In this document: positions 1-9,273 of the stretch, piece by piece
Layout: the number at the start of each line of letters is the position of its first letter
Position numbering within the stretch: the stretch's first letter is position 1
NCBI RefSeq assembly: GCF_034058155.1
Contig: NZ_CP139148.1
Coordinates: forward strand, 1,674,001 to 1,738,000
Direction: 5' to 3'
Source of the DNA: Flavobacterium sp. KACC 22761
Lineage (GTDB): Bacteria; Bacteroidota; Bacteroidia; Flavobacteriales; Flavobacteriaceae
DNA: 64,000 nucleotides
Program-made: the position numbers and the translations under genes
Notes under the pieces: generated by a model
Told to the model about the DNA's origin: nothing
Database searches by the model: none
What the model saw: only the letters and a program-made list of their open reading frames with translations

Positions 1-1227
1 TATCAAGGAATTTACCGTGCAAATCAAGTTTTGACAAATGTTCCAGAGATACAATTTGAAGATGCGGCGCTTAAAAACAGAATTTTAGGACAGGCTTATT
101 TTTTAAGAGGTTTATATTTTTTCCACGCAGTAAACATGTTTAAAAATGTTCCGTTGCCAACAGAAATCAAACTTTACACGCCACAAAAAACAGAAGCAGA
201 AGGATGGGCTCAAGTTATTGCTGATTTTAAAGCTGCTGCCGAATTATTACCAACATCATATGACGCAATTACAGGAATAGATAAAGGTCAAAAAGGACGT
301 GCTACAAAAGGTGCCGCTCTTGGATATTTAGGAAAAGCATATTTGTTCACTAAAGATTTTGCAAACGCAAAAACAACGTTTAAACAAGTAATTGATTTGG
401 GAGTTTACTCTTTAGTTTCAAACTATCGTGACAACTTTACTACAGCAAATGAAAACAATTCTGAGTCTCTTTTTGAAGTGCAATTCAGTAGAGATGCTGG
501 AGGAGTTGATTTAGGATGGGGCGGTGCGCCAGCTTCAGGTTGGGGGAAAACATCTGCACGTGCAATTACATATGCGCCAAGAGCTTTTGGATGGACAGAC
601 GTTCAACCTTCATGGGCATTGTTTAATGAATATCAGCAAGAAAAAACAAAAACAGGAGCTGTTGATCCTCGTTTAGACGCTACTATTTTTTACAACAAAC
701 CAGGTGGCATGCAATTATATGGTAAAGATTTTGCTACTTTTTATGCAACGAGTCCAGCCGATTTAAATGATATCTTCTGCAGAAAATATCAAAATTCTGA
801 CGGTCAGTTTGCCGATGAATACGATTGGAGATCGGGAATCAACGAGCGTTTGTTAAGATATGCCGATATTCTTTTGATGTATGCAGAATGCTTAAACGAA
901 ACAGGAGATACTCCGGGTGCTTACACTTATATTCAAATGGTAAGAAACAGAGTCAATTTGCCTGATTTAGCAACCGCAAAACCAGGATTGACTCAGGCTC
1001 AAATGAGAGATCAAATTGGTCACGAAAGATTCTTGGAATTCCCTCTTGAAGGACACCGTTTTGATGATATCCGTCGTTGGGGCTGGCTTCAGGATGCTAC
1101 AAAATTGGCTTGGTTGAAAACAAGAGATGCAGAATTCAATTCCTATGCGCCAGGAAGAGAATATTTCCCAATTCCACAATTGGAAATGGATAACAATCCG
1201 GGAACAAAACAAAATGATAGTTATTAA
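1..1227 (+). CDS. SusD/RagB-family outer-membrane glycan-binding lipoprotein, C-terminal part
   Basis: The reading frame is open from base 1 and the gene starts before the window, so about 408 C-terminal residues are visible. Near the edge it reads YQGIYRANQVLTNVP, typical of the TPR-like helices of SusD proteins. It ends with a RagB/SusD-type C-terminus (GHRFDDIRRWGW, then YFPIPQLEMDNNPG). SusD proteins sit on the cell surface as lids on SusC TonB-dependent transporters and bind oligosaccharides. The following genes are all arabinan-directed, so arabino-oligosaccharides are the likely ligand (inference). The partner susC is expected just upstream, outside the window. The first in-frame start-like codon, TTG at 31, is internal and not the real start. 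Confidence 0.93.
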   Translation, partial: YQGIYRANQVLTNVPEIQFEDAALKNRILGQAYFLRGLYFFHAVNMFKNVPLPTEIKLYTPQKTEAEGWAQVIADFKAAAELLPTSYDAITGIDKGQKGRATKGAALGYLGKAYLFTKDFANAKTTFKQVIDLGVYSLVSNYRDNFTTANENNSESLFEVQFSRDAGGVDLGWGGAPASGWGKTSARAITYAPRAFGWTDVQPSWALFNEYQQEKTKTGAVDPRLDATIFYNKPGGMQLYGKDFATFYATSPADLNDIFCRKYQNSDGQFADEYDWRSGINERLLRYADILLMYAECLNETGDTPGAYTYIQMVRNRVNLPDLATAKPGLTQAQMRDQIGHERFLEFPLEGHRFDDIRRWGWLQDATKLAWLKTRDAEFNSYAPGREYFPIPQLEMDNNPGTKQNDSY

Positions 1228-1309
1228 AAATAGTTTGCAGTTACAGTTTTCACTGAGACCGAGACTGAAAACTGCGACTAAATAATATTTTGAATTAGTT
1301 AGAATACCT

Positions 1310-1350
1310 AATATCATATGGCAGATTTATAAAGTTTGCCATGTGATATT
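1310..1350 (+). terminator. Stem-loop between the susD-like gene and the GH43 gene
   Basis: Two 14-nt arms (1310-1323 and 1337-1350) pair with one mismatch around a short loop. No clear T-tract follows, so it may be an mRNA-stabilising or processing hairpin and not a strong terminator. A smaller 9-bp inverted repeat (CAGTTTTCA / TGAAAACTG) lies at about 1246-1275. Nothing else is seen in the 187-bp spacer. Confidence 0.5.
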
Positions 1351-1414
1351 ATCTTTAAAAGAGAATGAGATTATAGAGAGATTAAATTATTAACATTTAC
1401 TAAAATTATTACAA

Positions 1415-2425
1415 ATGAAAACAATTACAAGTTTGGTTTTATTAGCATTATTATTAGGAAGTTGTCAAAATGAAGATACTATAATCCCTTCGAATGATGA
1501 GGCATCTGCAGTTGTAGAAACTCAAAATTCTCAGGTAAAAAATTTAACAGCAAAAACAGTTAGCGGAAATGTTCCTTCGCATGACCCTAGCACAATTGTA
1601 AAAAGCGGTGTCAATTATTATGTTTTTACAACAGGTGATAACATTCCGATGACATATTCAACAAATTTAACAAGTTGGACTTGGGGAACATCAGTTTTCT
1701 CTTCTACACCAAGTTGGATTTCAGGTTACGTACCAGGTTTCGGCAAAAATTTCTGGGCCCCAGATGTAGCATGGTTTAATAATCGATGGAACATGTATTA
1801 TTCTTGTTCCTCTTTTGGATCAGCGACTTCAGCCATTGGATTGGTAACTACGCCTGCAATTTCTCAAAGCGCAGGAACAACCTGGACAGACAGAGGCGTT
1901 GTAGTTTCTTCTTCTTCAGCTTCAGATGTAAATGCAATCGATCCTTCCATTTTAGTTGACGGAAGCAATGTTTATATGGCTTATGGCTCTTGGCATGCCG
2001 GAATTGGAGTTGTTCCAATAAACGTTTCAACAGGAAAACCTAGTGCAACAAGAACAATAGTTGCGGGAGGAAACGGCGCATCATGGGAAGCGCCTTGTTT
2101 GATCAAAGAAGGAAGTTACTATTATATGTTTGTAAACAGAGGAACTTGCTGTAACGGTGTTAATAGCACTTATTACATTGTAGTTGGACGCTCAACAAAT
2201 GTATATGGACCTTATTTGGATAAAAACGGAGTAGCTTTAACAAATGGCGGAGGCACAACTGTTTTAGCAACGCAAGGAAATTATATTGGCCCTGGACATT
2301 TGTCAAGAATTTCCGGAACCCAAAAAGGATCTGTTCATTATTATGACGGAGCTGACAGCGGAAATCCAAAACTAGAAATTGTATATTTTACATGGTCATC
2401 AGGGTGGCCTACACTTTCTTATTAA
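1415..2425 (+). CDS. GH43 endo-arabinanase-like lipoprotein
   Basis: The 336-aa protein begins with a lipoprotein signal (LLLGSC, Cys17), so it should be anchored to a membrane and probably surface-exposed. The five-bladed GH43 propeller residues are visible: the catalytic base in HDPS (Asp57), the pKa-modulating Asp in AIDPS (about residue 175) and the acid Glu in WEAP (about residue 226). The WAPDVAWF segment is typical of the arabinan endo-1,5-alpha-L-arabinanase branch, which cuts internal alpha-1,5 links of the arabinan backbone. It follows the SusD gene and precedes a GH51 gene, in keeping with surface depolymerisation before uptake. Exact GH43 subfamily and endo versus exo action are inferred. 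Confidence 0.88.
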   Translation: MKTITSLVLLALLLGSCQNEDTIIPSNDEASAVVETQNSQVKNLTAKTVSGNVPSHDPSTIVKSGVNYYVFTTGDNIPMTYSTNLTSWTWGTSVFSSTPSWISGYVPGFGKNFWAPDVAWFNNRWNMYYSCSSFGSATSAIGLVTTPAISQSAGTTWTDRGVVVSSSSASDVNAIDPSILVDGSNVYMAYGSWHAGIGVVPINVSTGKPSATRTIVAGGNGASWEAPCLIKEGSYYYMFVNRGTCCNGVNSTYYIVVGRSTNVYGPYLDKNGVALTNGGGTTVLATQGNYIGPGHLSRISGTQKGSVHYYDGADSGNPKLEIVYFTWSSGWPTLSY

Positions 2426-2436
2426 TTTTAATATTT

Positions 2437-2464
2437 AGAGGAAAGTTTGTAAAAGCTTTCCTCT
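2437..2464 (+). terminator. Hairpin after GH43
   Basis: AGAGGAAAG and CTTTCCTCT form a perfect 9-bp stem with a 10-nt loop, 12 nt after the stop codon. The following TTATAA is a poor T-tract, so this is likely a weak terminator or partial attenuator upstream of the GH51 gene. Confidence 0.55.
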
Positions 2465-2486
2465 TTATAAACTTTAAAAAACCATT

Positions 2487-4034
2487 ATGAAAAAAGCACT
2501 TTTAATCACCTTTCTTATTACTCTTTGTAATCAGGTTAGTTTTGCCCAAAATCAAACCACAGTTGTTACCATTAAAAATAATGCTGATGCTCCGGTAATC
2601 AACAAAAATATTTACGGGCATTTTGCCGAACATTTAGGACGCTGTATTTACGGCGGATTTTTTGTTGGAGACACTTCAAAAATACCAAACACAAATGGAG
2701 TAAGAAATGACATTATTACTGCTTTAAAAGAATTAAAAATTCCGAATTTAAGATGGCCTGGTGGCTGTTTTGCTGACACTTACCACTGGAAAGACGGAAT
2801 TGGACCAAAAGAACAAAGACCAACTATTGTAAACAAATGGTGGGGTGGTGTAACAGAAGACAACAGTTTTGGAACTCATGATTTCCTAAATATGTGTGAA
2901 CTTCTTGGAGCGGAACCTTACTTATCAGGAAATGTTGGAAGCGGAACCGTGCAGGAATTGGCGGATTGGGTTCAGTACACCAATTTTGGAGGCAAAAGCC
3001 CGATGAGCGATTTACGTGTAAAAAATGGAAGAAAAGAACCTTGGAAGGTTAAATTCTGGGGAATTGGAAATGAAGCTTGGGGATGCGGAGGAAATATGAC
3101 AGCAGAATATTATGCTGGAGAATACCGAAAATTTGCAACATTCATGTCAGATTGGGAAAATACTGGTGGACTAACACGTATTGCATCAGGTTCAAACGGT
3201 GATGACTATAACTGGACAGAGGTCTTGATGAAAAACATTCCAACAAATATGTTAGGCGGACTTGGAGTACATCATTATGCTGTAATTGAATGGGCTAAAA
3301 AAGGCGATGACAGAGATTTTACTGAAGAAGGTTATTTCAAAACCATGAAATCGGCTTTAAAAATGGAAGAGTTGGTTACAAAGCATTCGGCTATAATGGA
3401 CAAATACGATCCTCAGAAAAAAGTAGCCATGATGGTTGACGAATGGGGAGGCTGGTACGAAGTGGAGAAAGGAACAAATCCTGGTTTCTTATATCAGCAA
3501 AACACAATGCGTGATGCAGTTTTGGCTGGATCAACTTTGAATATTTTCAACAATCACGCTGACAGAGTTAAAATGGCAAACTTAGCACAATGTGTAAATG
3601 TTTTGCAGGCTGTAATCTTAACAGATAAAGCAAAAATGATCACAACGCCAACATATCATGTAATGAAAATGTACAGCGTTCATCAAGATGCAAAATTATT
3701 ACCTGTAAGTTTCAATTCTCCAAACTATACTTTTAACGGAGAAACACTTCCTGCAGTTTCAGCTTCAGCTTCAAAAGACAAAAACGGTGCGGTTCATATT
3801 TCTTTGGTAAATGTGGATGCTAAAAACAAAAACAAAATAGAAATTGATGTAAATGAACTAGGTGTTAAAAACTTCACAGGAACAGTTTTAACATCGGCTA
3901 AATTACAAGATTACAATTCATTCGATACACCAAACAAAATTGTTCCGGCAGTTTTTAAAGGTTTCGAAAACAAAAAAGGAAAACTTGAAATCACAATTCC
4001 TCCTTTCTCAGTTGTGGTGTTAGAAGGAAAATAA
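2487..4034 (+). CDS. GH51 alpha-L-arabinofuranosidase (short form)
   Basis: This 515-aa protein has an N-terminal signal peptide ending near SFAQ, so it is exported. It matches GH51 retaining arabinofuranosidases. The acid/base Glu lies in GIGNEAWG (about residue 195) and the nucleophile Glu in VDEWGGWYE (about residue 319), followed by a beta-sandwich C-terminal domain. It would remove terminal alpha-L-arabinofuranose from arabinan side chains or oligosaccharides. It is 12 nt from the next gene, suggesting one transcript. The second GH51 in this locus (10519-12504) is longer because of an extra N-terminal module, so the two are not simple duplicates. Confidence 0.93.
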   Translation: MKKALLITFLITLCNQVSFAQNQTTVVTIKNNADAPVINKNIYGHFAEHLGRCIYGGFFVGDTSKIPNTNGVRNDIITALKELKIPNLRWPGGCFADTYHWKDGIGPKEQRPTIVNKWWGGVTEDNSFGTHDFLNMCELLGAEPYLSGNVGSGTVQELADWVQYTNFGGKSPMSDLRVKNGRKEPWKVKFWGIGNEAWGCGGNMTAEYYAGEYRKFATFMSDWENTGGLTRIASGSNGDDYNWTEVLMKNIPTNMLGGLGVHHYAVIEWAKKGDDRDFTEEGYFKTMKSALKMEELVTKHSAIMDKYDPQKKVAMMVDEWGGWYEVEKGTNPGFLYQQNTMRDAVLAGSTLNIFNNHADRVKMANLAQCVNVLQAVILTDKAKMITTPTYHVMKMYSVHQDAKLLPVSFNSPNYTFNGETLPAVSASASKDKNGAVHISLVNVDAKNKNKIEIDVNELGVKNFTGTVLTSAKLQDYNSFDTPNKIVPAVFKGFENKKGKLEITIPPFSVVVLEGK

Positions 4035-4046
4035 AAAAATATAAAG

Positions 4047-5672
4047 ATGAAAAAATCAAATTCCATTCTAAAAACAACACCGTATATCGGATTGTTTTTA
4101 GGTGTGTTATTGGTGTTTGGCTGTTCAAGTGACAGTCCTGACACTCCAGTAACTCCAGATCCGCCTGTGGTGGTTGACCCGCCAGTGGTTACGCCGGCTT
4201 TTCCCGGACCGACTTATGCAGATAATTATACTTCAATTTCGAGTTGGGGAAGCAGATCGCAATGGAATTTGGCCAATGTGCACGATCCATCGGTAGAAAA
4301 ATCTGGAGAATATTATTATATGTACCAAACCGATGCTTCTTATGGAAATGCGCACGAAGGCAACGGGCATTTTTTTTACAGAAGATCAAAAGATTTAATC
4401 AATTGGGAATTCATGGGATCATCAATGACTCAGGCTCCGGCTTGGGTAAAAGATTCTTTGAACAATAAAAGAGCAAGAATGAATCCAGCTCTTCCTCCAA
4501 TCACAAATCCGAGTTACGGATATTGGGCACCATGCGTTCGAAAAGTGGGGAATGTTTTCAGAATGTACTACAGCATTGTAGTTACGAATCCAATTACAGG
4601 AACAGATACCAATACATCTTGGTCAGAACGTGCTTTTATCGGTTTGGCTGAAACTACAGATTTGGCTTCAAATAATTGGGTTGATAAAGGAATGGTAGTT
4701 TGTTCAGAACCTGACGGCGTGAAAAGCTACGTTCGAAATGGAGCAAACGATTGGGATGCCTATTTTAAATTCAATGCGATCGATCCAAGTTTTATTCAGA
4801 CTCCAGAAGGCGATCAATATTTAATTTACGGTTCATGGCATTCCGGAATTGCCGCTTTGAAATTAGATCCAGCAACAGGAAAACCAGCAAAATTAAAAAC
4901 AATTGACGATTACGGAGTTCGAATTGCAGGACGTGGAAACGTAAGTACAAATCGTTGGCAAGCGCTCGAAGGGCCGGAAATTATCTACAATCCAGATACG
5001 CAATATTATTATTTGTTTTTGGCTTATGATGAATTATCGGTTGCGTATAACACGCGTGTGGCTCGTTCAAAAAACATTTTAGGACCATACTTGACCATCA
5101 GCGGAAGCAGTATTACAACTGGTGCTGAATGTTATCCAATGGTTACGCATCCGTACCAATTCAAAAATCATACGGGCTGGGTTGGATTTTCACATTGTGC
5201 GGTTTTCCAAAATCCAGATACGAAGCAATGGTATTATGCTTCTCAAGCGCGTTTGCCGGAAGGCGTTCCAGGAATTGCAGTTTCAAATGCTGTAATGATG
5301 GGCCATGTTCGCGCCATTCAATGGACAGAAGATGGCTGGCCAGTTGTCGAAGCAGAACGTTACGCAGGTGTTCCAGCAACAACAATTACAGAGGCAAATT
5401 TCATTGGAACTTGGGAACAAATTACAATGAACTATCAATACAAAACCATGCAAAAAGCAGGAACAATTTATTTGACTGCCGATAAAAAAGTGAGTGGAGA
5501 TGCTACAGGAACTTGGTCATACGACAGCTCTAAAAAAGTTTTAACGGTAAATGGAGTAAAATGTAATGTATCTGATGCCTGGGATTGGGAATTGTCAACC
5601 AGAAAAGTAACCCTGAGTTATTCTGGATATACCGGCGCAGGATTGCCAGTTTGGGGTAAAAAGATTAATTAG
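4047..5672 (+). CDS. GH43 arabinanase-like lipoprotein with C-terminal add-on domain
   Basis: The 541-aa protein carries a lipobox (LLVFGC, Cys26) followed by a Pro/Thr/Asp-rich linker, typical of surface lipoproteins. The GH43 catalytic core shows VHDPS (about residue 78), NAIDPS (about 243) and LEGPE (about 307). It is longer than the other GH43 proteins here because of roughly 90 extra C-terminal residues (GTWEQITMNY onward) that look like a small beta domain. That combination resembles larger endo-arabinanases, but the role of the add-on is not clear. A run of 8-bp tandem repeats begins at its stop codon. Confidence 0.87.
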   Translation: MKKSNSILKTTPYIGLFLGVLLVFGCSSDSPDTPVTPDPPVVVDPPVVTPAFPGPTYADNYTSISSWGSRSQWNLANVHDPSVEKSGEYYYMYQTDASYGNAHEGNGHFFYRRSKDLINWEFMGSSMTQAPAWVKDSLNNKRARMNPALPPITNPSYGYWAPCVRKVGNVFRMYYSIVVTNPITGTDTNTSWSERAFIGLAETTDLASNNWVDKGMVVCSEPDGVKSYVRNGANDWDAYFKFNAIDPSFIQTPEGDQYLIYGSWHSGIAALKLDPATGKPAKLKTIDDYGVRIAGRGNVSTNRWQALEGPEIIYNPDTQYYYLFLAYDELSVAYNTRVARSKNILGPYLTISGSSITTGAECYPMVTHPYQFKNHTGWVGFSHCAVFQNPDTKQWYYASQARLPEGVPGIAVSNAVMMGHVRAIQWTEDGWPVVEAERYAGVPATTITEANFIGTWEQITMNYQYKTMQKAGTIYLTADKKVSGDATGTWSYDSSKKVLTVNGVKCNVSDAWDWELSTRKVTLSYSGYTGAGLPVWGKKIN

Positions 5673-5726
5673 AAAATTAGAAAATTAGAAAATTAGAAAA
5701 TTAGAAAATTAGAAAATTAGAAAATT
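5671..5726 (+). repeat. Seven tandem copies of an 8-bp unit
   Basis: AGAAAATT is repeated exactly seven times (56 bp), beginning inside the TAG stop codon of the upstream GH43 gene. It is a simple-sequence repeat that could change length by slippage. Because one unit is 8 bp and the array follows the stop, length change would not alter the protein. Confidence 0.95.
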
Positions 5727-5770
5727 ACAATTTTTAAAATTCTAAAATAAAAATCTGCTCAATCTGCCAT

Positions 5771-5849
5771 CCCGATAACTATCGGGAGCGTGAGAAAAAA
5801 TAAGCCACAGATTTAGAAAAAATCATTTTAATCATTTAATCTGTGGCTA
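5771..5849 (+). terminator. Palindrome plus terminator-like stem before the GH43 gene
   Basis: CCCGATA-AC-TATCGGG (5771-5786) is a short palindrome whose core recurs at 24105-24118. It is followed by an 11-bp stem, AGCCACAGATT (5803-5813) with its complement ending at 5848, then a run of A. The stem could end transcription leftward or fold in the leader of the next gene. With the 8-bp array, this fills the 195-bp spacer. Confidence 0.55.
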
Positions 5850-5867
5850 AAAAAAAATAAAACGATA

Positions 5868-6812
5868 ATGAAAAACCTATTTACAAGCCTTTCCATTTTG
5901 CTTTTATCGATCGCAGGAATTGCACAATCGGTAAAATTCAATAATCCAATTATTAAGGATCAATACACAGGCGATCCTGCAGCATTGGTTTACAAGGATA
6001 AAGTGTATTTGTATGCCGGTCATGATGAAGCACCAAACGATTTTAATTTTTATAAGATGAACGAATGGGTTGTGTATTCTTCTTCTGATATGAAAAAATG
6101 GGAATCGCATCTGGTGCCATTAAAAGTTACTGATTTTAAATGGGCCAAAAGCGATGCCTGGGCTTCGCAGGTAATTGAAAGAAATGGAAAATTTTATTGG
6201 TATGTAACAGTTGAACATGGCACAATTCCTGGAAAATCAATTGGTGTTGCGGTTTCAGATAGTCCAATCGGACCTTTTAAAGATGCTTTAGGGAAAGCTT
6301 TAATTACAAATGACATGACCAAATTTACCGATATAAGCTGGGACGACATCGATCCGACGGTTTACATTGATACTGATGGACAAGCTTATTTGTTTTGGGG
6401 AAATACAGCCTGTCATTATGCAAAATTAAAAGAGAACATGACCGAAATAGATGGAGAAATTCATCAAATAAAACTTCCAAATTATACTGAAGCACCATGG
6501 ATTCACAAACATAAAGATTGGTATTATTTGTCGTACGCTTATGAATTCCCAGAGAAAATTGCCTACGCCATGAGCAAATCAATAAATGGTCCTTGGGAAT
6601 TTAAAGGAATTTTAAATGAATTGGCAGGAAACAGCAATACAAATCATCAGGCGATTATTGATTTTAAAGGGCAATCGTATTTTATTTATCATAACGGAGC
6701 GTCAATTCCGCATGGAGGAAGTTTCAGAAGATCGGTTTGTGTAGATAAATTGTATTATAACAAAGACGGAACAATGAAAAGAGTTGTAATGACATCTGAG
6801 GGGATTCAATAA
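5868..6812 (+). CDS. GH43-family glycosidase, exported
   Basis: The 314-aa protein has a signal peptide (cleavage near GIAQS) and a compact GH43 fold. The catalytic residues appear in YTGDPAAL (about residue 35), DDIDPTV (about 163) and TEAPWIH (about 206). Sequence style (YAGHDEA, a histidine-containing NTNHQAII segment) is that of the arabinofuranosidase/xylosidase-type GH43 enzymes and not of the endo-arabinanases at 1415 and 9274. It probably acts on oligosaccharides in the periplasm. Substrate is inferred from the neighbourhood. Confidence 0.85.
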   Translation: MKNLFTSLSILLLSIAGIAQSVKFNNPIIKDQYTGDPAALVYKDKVYLYAGHDEAPNDFNFYKMNEWVVYSSSDMKKWESHLVPLKVTDFKWAKSDAWASQVIERNGKFYWYVTVEHGTIPGKSIGVAVSDSPIGPFKDALGKALITNDMTKFTDISWDDIDPTVYIDTDGQAYLFWGNTACHYAKLKENMTEIDGEIHQIKLPNYTEAPWIHKHKDWYYLSYAYEFPEKIAYAMSKSINGPWEFKGILNELAGNSNTNHQAIIDFKGQSYFIYHNGASIPHGGSFRRSVCVDKLYYNKDGTMKRVVMTSEGIQ

Positions 6813-6948
6813 TTTTCAGTCACAGTCACGGTTTTCAGTTTTTACAGCTTATATGATCTAATAAGTTTACGCTTAACCAAAACTTAAATTGACTTAAATC
6901 ACTTACATGGTTTAAAAACGAAGTATTTTAACAATTATATTTTAACAC

Positions 6949-9264
6949 ATGGTTTTCTCATACATAAAAGAGCGTTTGAAAAAAACAACAACTAAATCAT
7001 TTTGTTTAGTTGCCGCTCTTTTAATTACTTTCTCTTCAATTGCCCAAATGCAGGAATTTAAATTGCAAGAGATAAAACTAACTAGTGGTCCTTTCAAAAA
7101 TGCTCAAAATGTTGATCTTAAATATTTATTAGACTTAAATCCAGACCGATTACTAGCACCTTATTTGATAGCTGCCGGCTTACCTACAAAAGCCGATAGA
7201 TATGGCAACTGGGAGAACATAGGTCTTGATGGACATATAGGAGGTCATTATTTAGCGGGATTATCTATGATGTATGCTTCTACGGGAAATGAAGAAATTA
7301 AAAGCCGATTGGATTATATGATTTCTGAATTGGCTCGTTGTCAGGAAAAGGATGGTACGGGTTATGTTGGAGGTATTCCTGAAGGAAAAGTCTTTTGGGA
7401 TAGAATTCACAAAGGAGATATAGACGGTAGTGGTTTTGGTTTAAATAATACCTGGGTTCCAATCTACAATATTCATAAACTTTTTGCAGGCTTAATTGAT
7501 GCGTATAATTATACCGGTAATGAAAAGGCAAAAGAAATTGTAATAAAATTAGGCGATTGGTTTATCGAATTGATCCGACCTCTTTCTGATGAGCAAATTC
7601 AAAAAATTTTAAAAACAGAACATGGCGGTATAAATGAATCTTTTGCTGATTTATATACCATCACAAAAAACAAAAAATACCTTGAAACGGCTGAAAAACT
7701 TTCGCAAAAAGCCATTCTTGATCCATTAATTAAAAAGGAAGACAAACTAACGGGCTTACATGCTAATACGCAAATACCAAAAGTTATTGGTTTTGAGAAA
7801 ATTGGAAAGCTATCAAATAATGAACAATGGTCTGATGCTGCGCAGTTTTTTTGGAAAAATGTCACCGAAAAAAGAACTGTCGCTTTTGGAGGAAATAGCG
7901 TTGCGGAACATTTCAATCCTATAGATGATTTTAGTGGTATGCTAAAATCAAATCAAGGTCCTGAAACTTGTAATTCCTATAATATGGAACGTTTAAGTAA
8001 AGCATTGTTTTTAGACAAAAATGATGTGAGTTACCTTGATTTTTATGAGCGTACACTTTACAATCACATTCTTTCCAGCCAAGAGCCTAATAAAGGTGGG
8101 TTTGTGTATTTTACTCCAATTCGACCAAATCATTATCGTGTATATTCCCAACCAGAAACCAGCATGTGGTGTTGCGTCGGCACGGGACTTGAAAATCATT
8201 CTAAATATGGAGAATTAATTTATAGCCATTCAGAGCATGATATTTTTGTAAATCTTTTTATTCCATCCACTTTAAATTGGAAGGAAAAAGGAATAGAATT
8301 AGAGCAAACCACAAAATTTCCTTATGAAAACAATACTGAGATTGTTCTAAAACTTAAAAATTCTAAATCTTTTGTTTTGAATATTCGTTATCCAAAATGG
8401 GCAACGAATTTCGAAATTTTAGTCAACGGAAAATTGCAAAAAACAGATACCAAACCAGCTAACTATGTAAGTCTGGCAAGAAAATGGAAATCAGGAGATA
8501 AAATAACTATTGCATTCCAGACTTCAACTCATTTGGAAAAGTTGCCTGATGGCTCTAATTGGGCCGCATTTGTAACTGGTCCTATTGTATTAGCTGCTAA
8601 AACCTCTACTGATAATTTAGATGGTTTGTTTGCCGATGATAGTCGAATGGGACATGTTGCTCAAGGAAAATATGTTTCGTTAGACAAAGCCTATGCACTA
8701 GTAGGAGAAGAGGGAAGTTTTGTTTCAAAACTTAAAGATTTAGGCAATATGCGCTTTAAGTTAGATTCATTAGAATTACAACCTTTTTTTGAAATACACG
8801 ATGCCCGTTATCAGATGTATTTTCAAACCTATAAACCAGAAGAGTACAAAGAAAAACAAGCATTGTTAAAACAACAAGAAATCGAAGCTATGGCTATTGA
8901 AGCTAATACGGTCGATAAAATAAATTGTGGAGAACAACAGCCCGAAGTAGATCACCATTATAAAGGAGAAAAAAGTGAATCGGGCTATGAGGAAGATGGT
9001 TTTTGGAGAAATACCAGCTCTTATATTTCCTATCAAATGATAAATAAAAATCTAGAGGGAAAATATATTGAAATTAGTTTTTTAGGAGATTTTAAAACGG
9101 ATAACCTTGATGTTTTTATTAATGAAAAACCTGCTGCAATTGTGGCAAAAAAAGACAAGATAATTCAATTCAAATTAGACAATACTCAAATTATTAATTT
9201 AAGTATTAAGTCTAAAGATGGCAAAAAAACGTCTAAAATTTCTCAAATAAGAATTGTTAAATAA
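6949..9264 (+). CDS. GH127 beta-L-arabinofuranosidase
   Basis: The 771-aa protein has a signal sequence (AALLITFSSIAQ) and the alpha/alpha-toroid architecture of the family formerly called DUF1680. The metal/nucleophile motif is present: GPETCNSYNM (Glu about 339, Cys about 341) and WCCVGTGLENH (adjacent cysteines about 407-408). In characterised GH127 enzymes one of these cysteines is the nucleophile and the others bind zinc. It would release beta-linked L-arabinofuranose. A C-terminal module of about 110 residues (INCGEQQPEVDHHY onward) extends beyond the core. It is 9 nt from the next GH43 gene. Confidence 0.92.
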   Translation: MVFSYIKERLKKTTTKSFCLVAALLITFSSIAQMQEFKLQEIKLTSGPFKNAQNVDLKYLLDLNPDRLLAPYLIAAGLPTKADRYGNWENIGLDGHIGGHYLAGLSMMYASTGNEEIKSRLDYMISELARCQEKDGTGYVGGIPEGKVFWDRIHKGDIDGSGFGLNNTWVPIYNIHKLFAGLIDAYNYTGNEKAKEIVIKLGDWFIELIRPLSDEQIQKILKTEHGGINESFADLYTITKNKKYLETAEKLSQKAILDPLIKKEDKLTGLHANTQIPKVIGFEKIGKLSNNEQWSDAAQFFWKNVTEKRTVAFGGNSVAEHFNPIDDFSGMLKSNQGPETCNSYNMERLSKALFLDKNDVSYLDFYERTLYNHILSSQEPNKGGFVYFTPIRPNHYRVYSQPETSMWCCVGTGLENHSKYGELIYSHSEHDIFVNLFIPSTLNWKEKGIELEQTTKFPYENNTEIVLKLKNSKSFVLNIRYPKWATNFEILVNGKLQKTDTKPANYVSLARKWKSGDKITIAFQTSTHLEKLPDGSNWAAFVTGPIVLAAKTSTDNLDGLFADDSRMGHVAQGKYVSLDKAYALVGEEGSFVSKLKDLGNMRFKLDSLELQPFFEIHDARYQMYFQTYKPEEYKEKQALLKQQEIEAMAIEANTVDKINCGEQQPEVDHHYKGEKSESGYEEDGFWRNTSSYISYQMINKNLEGKYIEISFLGDFKTDNLDVFINEKPAAIVAKKDKIIQFKLDNTQIINLSIKSKDGKKTSKISQIRIVK

Positions 9265-9273
9265 AAAATAATC

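Noticed and set aside
967..1317. 116-codon minus-strand frame over the end of the SusD gene
   Set aside because: Shadow of the SusD coding strand; composition (Cys/Phe/Ile-rich) is that of antisense AT-rich DNA.
5129..5485. 118-codon plus-strand frame inside the second GH43 gene
   Set aside because: Overlaps a well-supported enzyme in another frame and has no recognisable features.
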